Source: Nostoc sp. NOS(2021)
Lineage (GTDB): Bacteria > Cyanobacteriota > Cyanobacteriia > Cyanobacteriales > Nostocaceae
NCBI RefSeq assembly: GCF_017115025.1
Contig: NZ_JABXKM010000329.1
Location: 1-64,000, forward strand
Reading direction: 5' to 3'
DNA length: 64,000 nt
The notes under the pieces are model-generated. The model made no database searches and had not been told where the DNA came from. It saw only the letters and a program-made list of their open reading frames with translations. The translations under genes and the position numbers were made by a program. Shown piece after piece: positions 35,890-45,287 of this stretch. Positions within the stretch are counted from its first letter, which is position 1. Each line of letters opens with the position of its first letter.

Positions 35890-36105
35890 ATGCAAACCTT
35901 GAGACTTCGTAAGATCGGAAACAAATTGATACCATCTTTTCAAAGTCTAAAATTTAGACGTAGTAAGAATGGGGTGCTTTTCGTTGTGAAACATTCTCGT
36001 AATCTTCAAACCACACCTGACAAGTCTGAATTTAAAAAGGCTATGGAAGCTTATCAAAAAGTAAGCAGTAAGTATAGAAATGCACTTCGTGAGCTAGCTA
36101 AGTGA
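35890..36105 (+). CDS. AbrB/MazE-like antitoxin partner of Doc
   Basis: 71 residues from ATG 35890. The start LRLRKIGNKLIPSFQSLKFR and RSKNGVLFVVKH resemble the swapped-hairpin AbrB fold seen in antitoxins, though shortened. The tail KVSSKYRNALRELAK is typical for partners of Fic/Doc toxins. No ribosome site is visible because a terminator hairpin sits right before the start; a TTG two codons earlier is possible. The stop overlaps the toxin start. Confidence 0.75.
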   Translation: MQTLRLRKIGNKLIPSFQSLKFRRSKNGVLFVVKHSRNLQTTPDKSEFKKAMEAYQKVSSKYRNALRELAK

Positions 36106-36500
36106 ATGATATTTTTTGGTTGAGTGAGGCAGTCATTAAAGCTATGCACGAAGAACAACTAGCAGAACACGGCGGACTTCCAGGTATAAGAGATAGAAAT
36201 CTGCTTTTAGCTAGTTTAGATAGACCTAAAAATTTATTTGCTTATGGTGAACCTACACCAACTGTTTTTGAGTTAGCTGCTGCTTATACTTTTGCATTTG
36301 TAAAAAATCATGCATTTATAGATGGTAATAAAAGGGTAGCTTTCGTTTCGATGGCTACCTTTCTTATATTGAACGGGTATTCTTTAGAAGTGCCAGAAGA
36401 AGAAGTTGTATTAATGATAAAAAGACTTTCAACTGATCAAGAAACTCAAGAGTCGATCGCAGATTGGATTAAAGAAAATTGTATTAAAATAGACAATTAA
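36102..36500 (+). CDS. doc: Doc-type toxin (death-on-curing, Fic fold)
   Basis: 132 residues. The Fic/Doc motif HAFIDGNKRVA lies at 70-80 (His70, Asp74, Asn76, Lys77, Arg78), as in phage P1 Doc, which phosphorylates elongation factor Tu and stops translation. IRDRNLLLASLDRPKNLFAYG upstream is also family-typical. It starts at GTG 36102, overlapping the antitoxin stop. All catalytic residues are present. It lies next to the NACHT-protease region. Confidence 0.93.
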   Translation: MNDIFWLSEAVIKAMHEEQLAEHGGLPGIRDRNLLLASLDRPKNLFAYGEPTPTVFELAAAYTFAFVKNHAFIDGNKRVAFVSMATFLILNGYSLEVPEEEVVLMIKRLSTDQETQESIADWIKENCIKIDN

Positions 36501-36634
36501 GCTGATTGCAAAGTGACTTTGCAGGTTGATTTAAGAATTTAGGAAACCAAAATATTAAACCCTTCCTCGCAATTCTGGAAAGTTCTGCCTGGGGATTCGC
36601 GCTACCCTAAGTCTGGAAGCCAAGGATAAATCAC

Positions 36635-37705
36635 ATGAAAAAATGGATTTGGCTGATGCTGTTGGTGCTGATGGCAGTTGCGGTGGTGGGTAGCAGAGGT
36701 AGCACGTTTTTTGAACAGCGTCCTTCACCAGCAATTGTTGAGCGCATTCCAGTGGAAACACCCCAACCACAGCCAGAGTTAAAAAAAGTTGACAGTGTGC
36801 CCCAAGTGTCTACTGACAAGCTGTTAACCCATATCCAAAAGTTGAATTTTCAGCGCTACACAACAACAGAGCGATCGCTTACTCGCACTTATATCACAAC
36901 TGAACTGAAAAAATTAGGCTGGAAGCCCAAATTGGAAAAGTTCTCTGACGGTGTGAATATTTTTGCCGAACGCCCAGGAACTAACAAAGCCGCTAAAGCA
37001 ATTCTCGTAGGAGCGCATTACGATACCGTCGCCTTATCCCCTGGTGCTGATGATAACGGTAGTGGTGTAGCTGTGGTGCTGGAAGTAGCCCGGTTGCTTG
37101 GTTACCGTCCCACACCACGGACGTTACAGCTAGCTTTTTTTGACAAAGAGGAAGCAGGACTTTTGGGTAGTCAGGCTTTCGTGAGCAAGACATCACGCTT
37201 GCAAAACTTGGGCGGAGCGATCGTCATGGATATGGTGGGTTATGCTTGTTACACTGCTGGGTGTCAAAAATACCCTGTGGGGTTGCCTGTTACCCCACCT
37301 AGCGACAAGGGCGACTTTTTGGTAGTAGTCGGTGATACAGAACATTTGCCTTTGCTGAATGCCTTTCAAAACTCACAGATGCTCCCCTCAACCGCCGGGA
37401 ATAAACAGGAATCAAATCTGCCACCAGTCCTAACACTGCCGATTCCTTTTAAAGGTTTACTGACACCAGACACCCTACGCAGCGACCATGCGCCATTTTG
37501 GTATCAGGGTGTGGGTGCTGTGCTGGTGACAGATACCGCAAATTTACGTACTCCGCACTATCATAAACCTAGCGATGTTCCAGCGACTATCGAGCGATCG
37601 TTTTTCACAGGATCAGCACAGATTGTGGTCAATACTACTACTGCCTTGTTAGAGAAAAACGAGGTTTTGGAAACTCAACCACCAACCGGAGTGAATAATT
37701 CGTAA
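36635..37705 (+). CDS. M28 family zinc aminopeptidase, exported
   Basis: 356 residues. A signal sequence or anchor (MKKWIWLMLLVLMAVAVVG) is followed by a Pro-rich linker to residue 60. Zinc ligands: His128 in GAHYDTV, the Asp of PGADDNGSG (139), Glu172/Glu173 in DKEEAGLLGS, Asp of VMDMVGY, and a late His in TPHYHKPSD. It should remove N-terminal residues from peptides in the periplasm. ATG 36635. A terminator-like inverted repeat is 100 bp downstream (37802-37854). No operon partner. Confidence 0.9.
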   Translation: MKKWIWLMLLVLMAVAVVGSRGSTFFEQRPSPAIVERIPVETPQPQPELKKVDSVPQVSTDKLLTHIQKLNFQRYTTTERSLTRTYITTELKKLGWKPKLEKFSDGVNIFAERPGTNKAAKAILVGAHYDTVALSPGADDNGSGVAVVLEVARLLGYRPTPRTLQLAFFDKEEAGLLGSQAFVSKTSRLQNLGGAIVMDMVGYACYTAGCQKYPVGLPVTPPSDKGDFLVVVGDTEHLPLLNAFQNSQMLPSTAGNKQESNLPPVLTLPIPFKGLLTPDTLRSDHAPFWYQGVGAVLVTDTANLRTPHYHKPSDVPATIERSFFTGSAQIVVNTTTALLEKNEVLETQPPTGVNNS

Positions 37706-37801
37706 CAGGACTTACGCAACTGGCGACCCTATTCCTAACTTATCTCTTCACCTGAAGTCAGTTGTAAGAGCTTTGGGTTATTCAACCGCATTCTCACCTT
37801 G

Positions 37802-37854
37802 ACGCAGATTCAGATCCCCGACTTCTTTAACAAGTCGGGGATCTGAATCTGCGT
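37802..37854. repeat. perfect 23-bp inverted repeat
   Basis: Arms 37802-37824 and 37832-37854 (centre CCCCGACTT-ctttaac-AAGTCGGGG), perfectly paired. It lies between the M28 gene and the receptor gene and could be a terminator or a dispersed palindrome; an ACAGGACTTACGCAACTGG repeat precedes it at 37705-37725. Confidence 0.85.
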
Positions 37855-37942
37855 AAATATGACAGCGTGTCTTTTGACACGATTTTACTATTACAGCAAC
37901 AATACTACGTGGTGACTGTTTTTAGTTGGTGTGAAAGAGAAC

Positions 37943-40024
37943 GTGAAAAAGTATTTTTTATTGCTACCAGTTGCTTTACCGAGTTTACTGATCGCGTTTC
38001 CTGCCTTTGCCGAGGATATTGAGATTAAGCGGAGAAACACCGATATATTATCAGATATTCCAAGTTTGAGTGAAATCGAGCTACCCGTCACTGATGCCGA
38101 ATTATTAACTCAACAATCTGCTCCGAGTGAAGTTAATCCAGAAACTCAGCCAAAAACAGAGCAAACTCCGAGCGATGATCCAGACATTACCATTGAAGCG
38201 ATCGCAGAACCAGATAACCTACCTCAATCTACTCCAACTTACGTAATTGATCAAGAAGAAATTAAAAAGCAAGGCGCTGCAACTTTAGCCGATATTTTGA
38301 AAAGAATGCCTGGTTTTGCGATCAATGATGTCGGTCATGGTGCAGATATTCACACAGGTACATACTATCGGGGAGCCTCAATTAATCAGTCTGTTTTTTT
38401 GATTAATGGCAGACCAATTAACAATAATGTTAACACTTATCATGGTGGAACCGATTTAAATAGTATTCCTGTAGAGGCCATTGAGCGAGTGGAATTATAT
38501 AGCGGCACAGCCTCCGCTTTGTATGGTTCCTCAGCTTTTGGGGGAGTGGTGAATATCATCACCAAGGAAGGTTATGGCAAACCTAAATTGAGTGCTAGTG
38601 CAGAATTTGGCTCATTAAGTTTAAATAATCAACAGGTGAGCTATGGTGGTTCATCTGCTAATGTCAAGTACAACTTTAGCTTTGAAAGATTCTTTACAGA
38701 TAACCGTTATCGCGTCCCCGTAGGTGCAGCAAATCGTGATATTCAGGGGTTTTTATCAAATGCAGACACAGCTACAAGTACCTACTTTGGTAGCATTGGA
38801 CTAGATTTAGATCAGAAAAATTCTTTGAATTTAGATGTTACTAAACTCAGCAGTCGTCGCGGCTTAATTTATTTCGGGTTCCCTCTCCAAAGAGATAGAT
38901 TAGACCACGACGGTTTAAACGTTGGTTTATCTTGGAAAACTCGGCTAGGTAATGGGGAAAGCTCCAATATTACAACCTCAATTGGTTATAACCAAGATTA
39001 TTTTAGCACCTATGGCCCTACAGGAGCATTTTACCGTACAGGAGCATTAGATACACAACAACTCACAGCCAGGGTAGATCATGAGTGGAAAGTTACTTCC
39101 AATAACAAATTGCGCTGGGGTTTAGATTTGAAAAACACCGACTTAATCGGTGATGTTTTGAGTACAAATCCTAGTAGTATTGCCAAAAACGAAACTGAAG
39201 ATCGGAGTTTGTTCAATACAGCTTTATTTGCTGTCAATACTTTGAATATTGGCGAGAATTTTCTGATAGATTTAGGGCTAAGGCAAAGCTTTGACAGCCA
39301 GTTTGGAAATTATCTTAACCCTAGTGTTGGGTTACGTTATGTGGTCACACCAATAGTAGCAGTGCGTGGAAGTTGGGCAGGGGGACAACGCAATCCTGGG
39401 TTAGATCAGTTGTATGTTTATGATACAGTTCATGGTTGGGAACCTAATCCTGATTTAAGACCGGAAACTGGCTCTACTTGGAGTGCAGGAGTAGATGTCA
39501 ATTTTTCGGAAAATCTGATTGGACAGTTTACTTACTTTGGTAATAGTATAGGCGATCGCTTGGGAGTTATCGCCGGAAAATGGGCAAACATTGGATTAGT
39601 AGATACCAATGGTTTAGAGGCTGCATTGCAATTAAAAATTGCGGCTGGCTGGTCAACTTTCCTCAACTATACTTATACAGATTCGCAAATAAAAACAGGC
39701 TCAGAGAAAGGTTTACAGTTAGGTTTAATTCCCTATTCTGTACTTCAAAGTGGTGTAGGTTATCAAAATGCAGGTTGGCAGGCTAACTTGTATGTTACTT
39801 ACAATAGTGGCGCTCGTAGATCCATCTTCGCTAACCCTGGTGACAAGCCTACAGATTTTGCACCTTCTTTCGTGAATTTAGATTTGAGCGGTCGTATACC
39901 TTTAACTAGCAATTTAGGACTGACAGTTTATTTAGAAAATCTACTGGGTGATCAATATGAACGAGTTAATCGCATATATAGCCCTGGATTTACTTTTCGT
40001 GTGGGTTTAAGCGCCAATTTTTAG
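37943..40024 (+). CDS. TonB-dependent outer-membrane receptor
   Basis: About 693 residues from GTG 37943, which has AAAGAGA before it and gives a normal signal peptide (MKKYFLLLPVALPSLLIA). An earlier GTG at 37931 would add four residues. After a Pro/Thr-rich spacer the plug domain starts at about 95 (ADILKRMPGFAIN, FLINGRPINNN, VERVELYSGTASALYGSSA, VNIITK). The rest is a 22-strand barrel ending in the terminal aromatic signature GFTFRVGLSANF. It resembles BtuB/FepA-type importers (iron chelates, vitamins or sugars); the substrate is unknown. Alone; no siderophore or Fur-linked gene nearby. Confidence 0.9.
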   Translation: MKKYFLLLPVALPSLLIAFPAFAEDIEIKRRNTDILSDIPSLSEIELPVTDAELLTQQSAPSEVNPETQPKTEQTPSDDPDITIEAIAEPDNLPQSTPTYVIDQEEIKKQGAATLADILKRMPGFAINDVGHGADIHTGTYYRGASINQSVFLINGRPINNNVNTYHGGTDLNSIPVEAIERVELYSGTASALYGSSAFGGVVNIITKEGYGKPKLSASAEFGSLSLNNQQVSYGGSSANVKYNFSFERFFTDNRYRVPVGAANRDIQGFLSNADTATSTYFGSIGLDLDQKNSLNLDVTKLSSRRGLIYFGFPLQRDRLDHDGLNVGLSWKTRLGNGESSNITTSIGYNQDYFSTYGPTGAFYRTGALDTQQLTARVDHEWKVTSNNKLRWGLDLKNTDLIGDVLSTNPSSIAKNETEDRSLFNTALFAVNTLNIGENFLIDLGLRQSFDSQFGNYLNPSVGLRYVVTPIVAVRGSWAGGQRNPGLDQLYVYDTVHGWEPNPDLRPETGSTWSAGVDVNFSENLIGQFTYFGNSIGDRLGVIAGKWANIGLVDTNGLEAALQLKIAAGWSTFLNYTYTDSQIKTGSEKGLQLGLIPYSVLQSGVGYQNAGWQANLYVTYNSGARRSIFANPGDKPTDFAPSFVNLDLSGRIPLTSNLGLTVYLENLLGDQYERVNRIYSPGFTFRVGLSANF

Positions 40025-40201
40025 ATATTTAATGTAGAGATTTTGCAATGACAAAATCTCTACATTATTGGGATAAGTAGTATTGTTTGAGATTATTTAA
40101 ACAGTTTTTTGGTAAAGACGATGCACCGCCATACAATATGGTGCGTTAGGCTAAAGCCGTAATGCACCCTACTTAAGATTTACTTTTAATCCAAAATTGC
40201 T

Positions 40202-40498
40202 ATGAGAGCCAGAATTGAAAATAAAATACTTTTTATCCACCACGAAGATTTGCCAGAGTTTAAGAAGGGTGGTTCGGTGGTGAGAAACTCTTATTTCTGG
40301 GCGCTACGTTCAATTGCTGGTCAAGCTTCGCGTTATCGTGATTGGGAATACGAACCGGAGGTTTGGCTAGCGCTTTCACGAATGCTTTTGTCGTTTGCTG
40401 AATCTGGGTATTTGGGTCTTAGAGAAACCTTGCTGGAGTTTCCTTTTTCTCAAGGGGAAATTCCTAATGTGCTGCGAGATGTGTCCACTTTTGAGTAG
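40202..40498 (+). CDS. small protein of unknown function
   Basis: 98 residues, ATG 40202. Aromatic- and charge-rich (ILFIHHEDLPEFKKGGSVVR, YRDWEYEPEVWLALSRMLLS), ending TLLEFPFSQGEIPNVLRDV. It has no signal or span and no motif that I recognise. The amino-acid make-up is normal for a soluble protein and the antisense frame is much poorer, which supports coding. Probably a lineage-specific cyanobacterial gene. Confidence 0.6.
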   Translation: MRARIENKILFIHHEDLPEFKKGGSVVRNSYFWALRSIAGQASRYRDWEYEPEVWLALSRMLLSFAESGYLGLRETLLEFPFSQGEIPNVLRDVSTFE

Positions 40499-40940
40499 GG
40501 ATGCATAGCTTTTGCTTGCGGAAAACACCAAAATGAGTAAGTCAAATGCCATTTGGTGAAAGCATTTAAGTATTTTGATAAAGCAATTAGGCATTTTGAT
40601 AAAGTAACGCAATGTGCGACTTATTCTTAAAACCCCTCTCCAAACCTCTCCCCGAAAGGTCGAGAGACTTTGATTCTTGCTCCCCAACGCTAGTAGGGAA
40701 GGGGTTGGGGGTTAGGTTGGAGAGAAAGTTGCACACAGCGTAAAGTAATCAGCAAATATACCTGACGATTAAAAATTGCGGCTGCATACTGCTGTAATTA
40801 ATATTACATTATCAAAATAATCCTAGCACTCATCGGGCACTCAAATGAGCTTCAATCCGTCACAATTAGCCATCATGGACAAACCCTAGTTAACAGTAGT
40901 GTTGAAGCAAGGGTAGTTGCAGTTAGTGTAGGAGGACAAC
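40499..40940. other. spacer with dispersed repeat
   Basis: 442 bp. A CATTTTGATAAAG direct repeat lies at about 40540-40605, and a dispersed CCTCTCCAAACCTCTCC/GGGTTAGG element at 40630-40730. The last 200 bp are AT-rich and should hold the promoter of the next gene. No gene seen. Confidence 0.55.
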
Positions 40941-41330
40941 GTGAAAATAGCGATTATTACTAAAACATTAATTACATCCATCGGTTTGTTAGCTTTATTT
41001 GCCCCAAATAAAGCATCGGCTCAATTGATACCGCAACCTTGGGTTTCAGTCGGTGGAAAAAATGGTGATATAACTTATGCTGTAGGAGCTAGAGCTTTGA
41101 ATTTCGGGGTTGAGCTAGGAACTGGCCCTGATGGTGCTACAGGAGTAGATGTTTTGAAATTTATCAGTTTGCCTGTCATTTCACCTTATGTAGGAGTTGG
41201 ACTTTATTCAGAAGATAAAGGTGTTGCAGTTTCAGGTGGCGTTCAGGTAAGTGCTACTAATAACGTTTTTGTTGGTGCTGGTTACAATTCTATTCGTGGC
41301 TTTAACGGGCAACTGGGAATAAGATTTTAA
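40941..41330 (+). CDS. small exported beta-rich protein, function unknown
   Basis: 129 residues from GTG 40941 with an excellent GGAGG site 5 bases ahead. Signal peptide KTLITSIGLLALFAPNKASA, then alternating Gly/aromatic beta strands (GVELGTGPDGATGVD, PYVGVGLYSEDKGVAVSGG) ending GFNGQLGIRF, a C-terminal Phe as in outer-membrane barrels. It may be a small barrel or lipid-binding protein; not identified. Confidence 0.75.
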   Translation: MKIAIITKTLITSIGLLALFAPNKASAQLIPQPWVSVGGKNGDITYAVGARALNFGVELGTGPDGATGVDVLKFISLPVISPYVGVGLYSEDKGVAVSGGVQVSATNNVFVGAGYNSIRGFNGQLGIRF

Positions 41331-41331
41331 C

Positions 41332-41364
41332 TAATTCGTAATTCGTAATTCGTAATTCGTAATT
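41332..41364. repeat. AATTCGT heptamer repeat
   Basis: Four tandem copies of AATTCGT right after the stop of the previous gene. Confidence 0.85.
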
Positions 41365-41437
41365 ATTGGCGAAACACTCGCGCGTAATGGTCTTTCTTGG
41401 TGGTCTTAAATTAGGAATTATTAATTATGAATTAGTA

Positions 41438-43954
41438 TTACGTAGGGGGAATAACCAAAGTCGAGATTAGCTCTCTGACATGAACTGCGGAATCTTGTTG
41501 TAATGCTGATGCCACGATCGCTTCACTTTCAACTATACTTAATCGAGCGATCGCCTGCTTCACTCCAGGTATACTTTGAGGATTCACGCTCAATTCATCC
41601 AGCCCTAAACCTAGTAAAATTGGTGTTGCTAAAGTATCTGCTGCCAATTCTCCACATAATCCTACCGAAATCCCCGCCGCATGGGCAGCTTGGATAGTTT
41701 GCTGCACCATTCGTAACACTGCTGGATGTAGCGCATCAACTAAATTTGCCACGCGGGGATTAGTGCGATCGCTAGCCATGATATACTGGCTGAGGTCGTT
41801 AGTCCCTATACTAAAGAAATCTACTTCAGCGGCTAACTGATCAGCGATCGCTACTGCTGACGGTACCTCGACCATAATTCCGACTTTCATCGCTGCATCA
41901 AAGGAAATACCAGCTTGATTTAATTCCGCCTGCACTTCACCCAAAATTACCTTAGCTGCACGTACCTCGCTGACAGTGGCAATCATCGGCAACATGATCT
42001 TAATTTGGTGTTCTACACTGGCTCTCAAAATTGCCCGCAACTGAGTTTTGAAGAGTTCTGGATGATCTAAACAGAAACGAATTCCCCGCCAGCCTAAGAA
42101 AGGGTTAGCTTCTGGAAAATCTACTCTCAGATAGGGAAGTGGCTTATCACCACCGACATCTAAGGTACGAATAATCAGCGGACGATGATCTAAAACTTGG
42201 GCGATCGCCTGATACACTGCTAGTTGTTCTTCTTCAGTGGGGGCGCTTGTCCGGTCGAGATAAAGAAACTCAGTGCGGAGTAGTCCCACGCCTTCTGCAC
42301 CGCTAGCCACAGCAACTTGGACATCACTTATACTTCCAATATTGGCGAAGATGCTAACTTGCCGACCATCACGAGTAATTGCTGGCTGGTGTGCCGTAGT
42401 TCGTGCTTGGTGTTGGGCTGTTTGCCAAGCTGACTGCTTTGCTGCCAGCAAATCCAGGATATGTGATTCTGGTTCCACCCAAGCTCTGCCACTTTCACCA
42501 TCAAGTGCCATAAGTGTACCATTTGCCAAGCGCAACACCTGGGCATCCACTCCCAAAACTGCGGGAATACCCAATGTCCGGGCGATAATTGCACTGTGGG
42601 AAGTGGCACTCCCAGAAGTAGTACAAATCCCCAATACCTTTGTCGGATCTAGTCTAGCGGTATCTGAGGGGGTTAAATCAGTCGCCACTAAAATCGCCGG
42701 TCTCTCAAGATGCAGATTAGCAGGGGCATTCCCAGCTAGTAATCGCAGCACTCTTTGCCCGACATCCACAACATCGACAACTCGCTCTTGCAGGTAAGAA
42801 TCTTCAAGGGTGTGGTAGGAAGTCGCTACTTCATCTACTACGGCTTGCCAAGCGGCTTCCGCATTTAGATGGTGTTTTAAGATGCGCTCTTTAGCCGCTT
42901 CCAACAATACTGGATCTTCTAAAAATAGTAGTTGGGCGTCAAAGATGGCGGCTTCAGCGTCACCAATTTGAAGAGATGCTTGTGAGAAAACTGCTTGAAT
43001 TTCTTGTCGGGCGGTGTGGATTGCTGCCTGTACTCGTTGCCACTCTGCCTCTACATCCTCTACGTGGTATTGCGTAATAGCAATGTGGGTGGGTTGATAA
43101 TGAACAACAGGTGCGATCGCTACTCCTGGAGAAGCTGCAATTCCCAAAAGTTCGCCGTGAGTTGCTGGGGTAACTGTATGGTGAAAAGCTGGTGGATAAT
43201 TCAAGGCAGCATTATCTTCACCAAAGTTATTTGCGAATAATGCCTGTAATGCCGCGATCGCTTCATCTGCATCAAAACCGGTAGCAGTAATCACCAGTTC
43301 GTGTCCTTGACGCACCCCTAAAGTTGTGACTTGGTTAATACTGTCACCCCTGACTAGCTCAGTATTTCTCGTTAAATTCTGCACCAGAATTTGGGATTGA
43401 AACCGGGCTGCGGTTGCCACAAACTGCGCTGCGGGACGGGCGTGTAATCCTAAGCGATTGCTGACAATCAGCCGGATTTCTCGCCTTGGTGATTCTATAT
43501 TGGTTGTTGTTGGGGTGACAACTGACAACGGACTACTAACTACACCCAATTGAGTTGCTTTTGCTAGCAGTGCGCCGCGTGCTTCCGCCATAACTTGGTG
43601 AATATCTCTACCCGCCGCCGCCGCCACCACAGCAGCGATCGCACCTTCTACTAGAGGTGCTTCACACAAATGCACTTTCTGCTGCTGTGCTTCTGGCAAA
43701 AACTCTATTGCCATTTCTGCACTCAGCAAAGCACTACCCAAATCCATCAACACCAAGACACCATCATCAGAGAAAACAGAAGCGATCGCCTCATAAACCT
43801 GAATGGGATCTGTACCCAATGGATTTTCTGGATCTTCAATACCTGCTGCAACAGCGATGGAAACTTGGCCCTGAACCATCTGCGCGGCGAGTTCCCGCAC
43901 ACCCAAAGCTAGTTGTTTACTGTGAGAAACGATGACAATTCCGACCACTGCCAC
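41438..43954 (-). CDS. PTS fusion: DhaM-type EIIA, HPr and Enzyme I
   Basis: 838 residues, a three-part phosphotransferase. DhaM/EIIA-Man-like domain at 1-135 with His11 in VIVSHSKQLA; HPr at about 158-245 with His171 in GLHARPAAQF; Enzyme I at 270-838 with active His453 in TTSGSATSHSAIIA, then LLRTEFLYLDR, PMIATVSEVR and GLCGELAAD. It takes phosphate from phosphoenolpyruvate and should pass it to dihydroxyacetone kinase (DhaK/DhaL). No dhaK or dhaL gene is in this window, which is unusual. GTG 43954 start with AAGG 8 bases before it. The next gene upstream (44016) encodes an unrelated exported protein. Confidence 0.93.
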   Translation of the reverse strand: MAVVGIVIVSHSKQLALGVRELAAQMVQGQVSIAVAAGIEDPENPLGTDPIQVYEAIASVFSDDGVLVLMDLGSALLSAEMAIEFLPEAQQQKVHLCEAPLVEGAIAAVVAAAAGRDIHQVMAEARGALLAKATQLGVVSSPLSVVTPTTTNIESPRREIRLIVSNRLGLHARPAAQFVATAARFQSQILVQNLTRNTELVRGDSINQVTTLGVRQGHELVITATGFDADEAIAALQALFANNFGEDNAALNYPPAFHHTVTPATHGELLGIAASPGVAIAPVVHYQPTHIAITQYHVEDVEAEWQRVQAAIHTARQEIQAVFSQASLQIGDAEAAIFDAQLLFLEDPVLLEAAKERILKHHLNAEAAWQAVVDEVATSYHTLEDSYLQERVVDVVDVGQRVLRLLAGNAPANLHLERPAILVATDLTPSDTARLDPTKVLGICTTSGSATSHSAIIARTLGIPAVLGVDAQVLRLANGTLMALDGESGRAWVEPESHILDLLAAKQSAWQTAQHQARTTAHQPAITRDGRQVSIFANIGSISDVQVAVASGAEGVGLLRTEFLYLDRTSAPTEEEQLAVYQAIAQVLDHRPLIIRTLDVGGDKPLPYLRVDFPEANPFLGWRGIRFCLDHPELFKTQLRAILRASVEHQIKIMLPMIATVSEVRAAKVILGEVQAELNQAGISFDAAMKVGIMVEVPSAVAIADQLAAEVDFFSIGTNDLSQYIMASDRTNPRVANLVDALHPAVLRMVQQTIQAAHAAGISVGLCGELAADTLATPILLGLGLDELSVNPQSIPGVKQAIARLSIVESEAIVASALQQDSAVHVRELISTLVIPPT

Positions 43955-44015
43955 ACTGTCAACCTTGTTGAGAGGTTTGCGTTTAGCAAGTTATCCATTT
44001 CATTTTCCCATTCCA

Positions 44016-45212
44016 CTACAATTGCAACTGCCCGAAAATATTCCGGTCTTTCCAGCTAGAAATACGAATAAAATAGCCTTCTTTTACGGGAATACCTGGT
44101 GTCCACTCATAAACCCCATCGCTAGCAGTACGGGAAGAAATGTTTTGGATAAGTTTGTTTCCATCGTACAACTTAATCGAGACATCGCCATCAAAATTAT
44201 CCCGCCACAATATTAAATAAGGCTGATCCTTCTTTGCAAGTACTTTGTTCACTGGCTGACTGATCAAGATTTTTGGCGCAACCTGATTTTTGCTTTTCTT
44301 ACGGAATCCCAGATAATCAGGTAGGTGTCGGAAAGCAGGATTTTCTTGCGGATTAGATAGTTGTGGAACAATAATATTTCCATTCTGGGAATTGAATAAA
44401 TAAGTTGATCTGCCGCCATCAACGGTAATGATATCGCCTTTGACTCCTAATTTACGTAATAAATCGGCTGCTTCATCCAGAGTTCCTTGGTTCACCGTCA
44501 TAATCAACAACAACTCATCACCCTTAACATCATCTTTGTCTAGAGTACCGATGACTTGATACTTATTCACTTGGTTTTGAGCTAATACTTTTGCTGGATG
44601 ATCGCTGTATCGGTAAGTGACGATCGCATTCTTCACTGCTTTTTGATTGAGAGGTGCACCGCTAACCTGGTTGTAATTGGTAATGTATGCCTGCTTTTCA
44701 TCCCAAACTAAAGCCTTGAGGTGAATATTACTATAATATTTATCTTTTGGTTGCTTGATTGGCCCATAAGGGCTAGTACCACCACTGATGACTACACCAT
44801 TTAGTTTTATTGGAAAGGATAATTGACTACTAGATTGATATTGCTCAAAAAAAGAACAATTAATTATCGAAAAAACGTTATTTGCGTAAAGTTTCTTATA
44901 TTCGTCCGTTACTTCCGAAAACAACTTGGTTTTGAAAAAAGGGCTGTAATGTCCACCTTCCCCTTGATAATACTTCCCTTCATTTAGACCCATATTATCT
45001 ACCTCTCCGATAATTTGGTCTATGTGCATTTTGCGAATGTCAATAACTTGTAAATAGGCTTCGTTACCATTTGTTAATTGTTTTTTATATAAAGCTGCCC
45101 CGTCTATAGTTTGGAGAGACTGATAAGAAGATAAAGGATCAAAACTTTGAGCAATCCAAAAGCTACTCAGAATTGGCAGCAAAAAAAGCAATAAATTGAT
45201 GACAATATTCAT
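44016..45212 (-). CDS. exported phosphodiester glycosidase family protein
   Basis: 398 residues. N-terminal hydrophobic segment (MNIVINLLLFLLPILSSFWI) as signal or anchor. The NAGPA-type domain (about 30-300) has NGNEAYLQVIDIRKM, FSIINCSFFEQ, LNGVVISGGTSPYGP and the key VDGGRSTYLF near residue 280. A C-terminal beta sandwich (NKVLAKKDQPYLILWRDN, SIKLYDGNKL, EGYFIRISS) resembles the Kre9/KNH or Ig-like module. The family includes the uncovering enzyme and exopolysaccharide-related proteins; in cyanobacteria the role is unclear. ATG 45212. It sits 61 bp upstream of the PTS gene. Confidence 0.85.
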   Translation of the reverse strand: MNIVINLLLFLLPILSSFWIAQSFDPLSSYQSLQTIDGAALYKKQLTNGNEAYLQVIDIRKMHIDQIIGEVDNMGLNEGKYYQGEGGHYSPFFKTKLFSEVTDEYKKLYANNVFSIINCSFFEQYQSSSQLSFPIKLNGVVISGGTSPYGPIKQPKDKYYSNIHLKALVWDEKQAYITNYNQVSGAPLNQKAVKNAIVTYRYSDHPAKVLAQNQVNKYQVIGTLDKDDVKGDELLLIMTVNQGTLDEAADLLRKLGVKGDIITVDGGRSTYLFNSQNGNIIVPQLSNPQENPAFRHLPDYLGFRKKSKNQVAPKILISQPVNKVLAKKDQPYLILWRDNFDGDVSIKLYDGNKLIQNISSRTASDGVYEWTPGIPVKEGYFIRISSWKDRNIFGQLQL

Positions 45213-45287
45213 TGGTATTTTGTTGAGGAAAAAATATTTCTCAGGAATTATAATCTAGATTTTGATATTACCCAGGTTTTGAAGTCC

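Noticed and set aside
42273-42797. Long plus-strand frame of 174 codons
   Set aside because: Antisense to the conserved Enzyme I part of the PTS fusion; its composition follows from the opposite strand.
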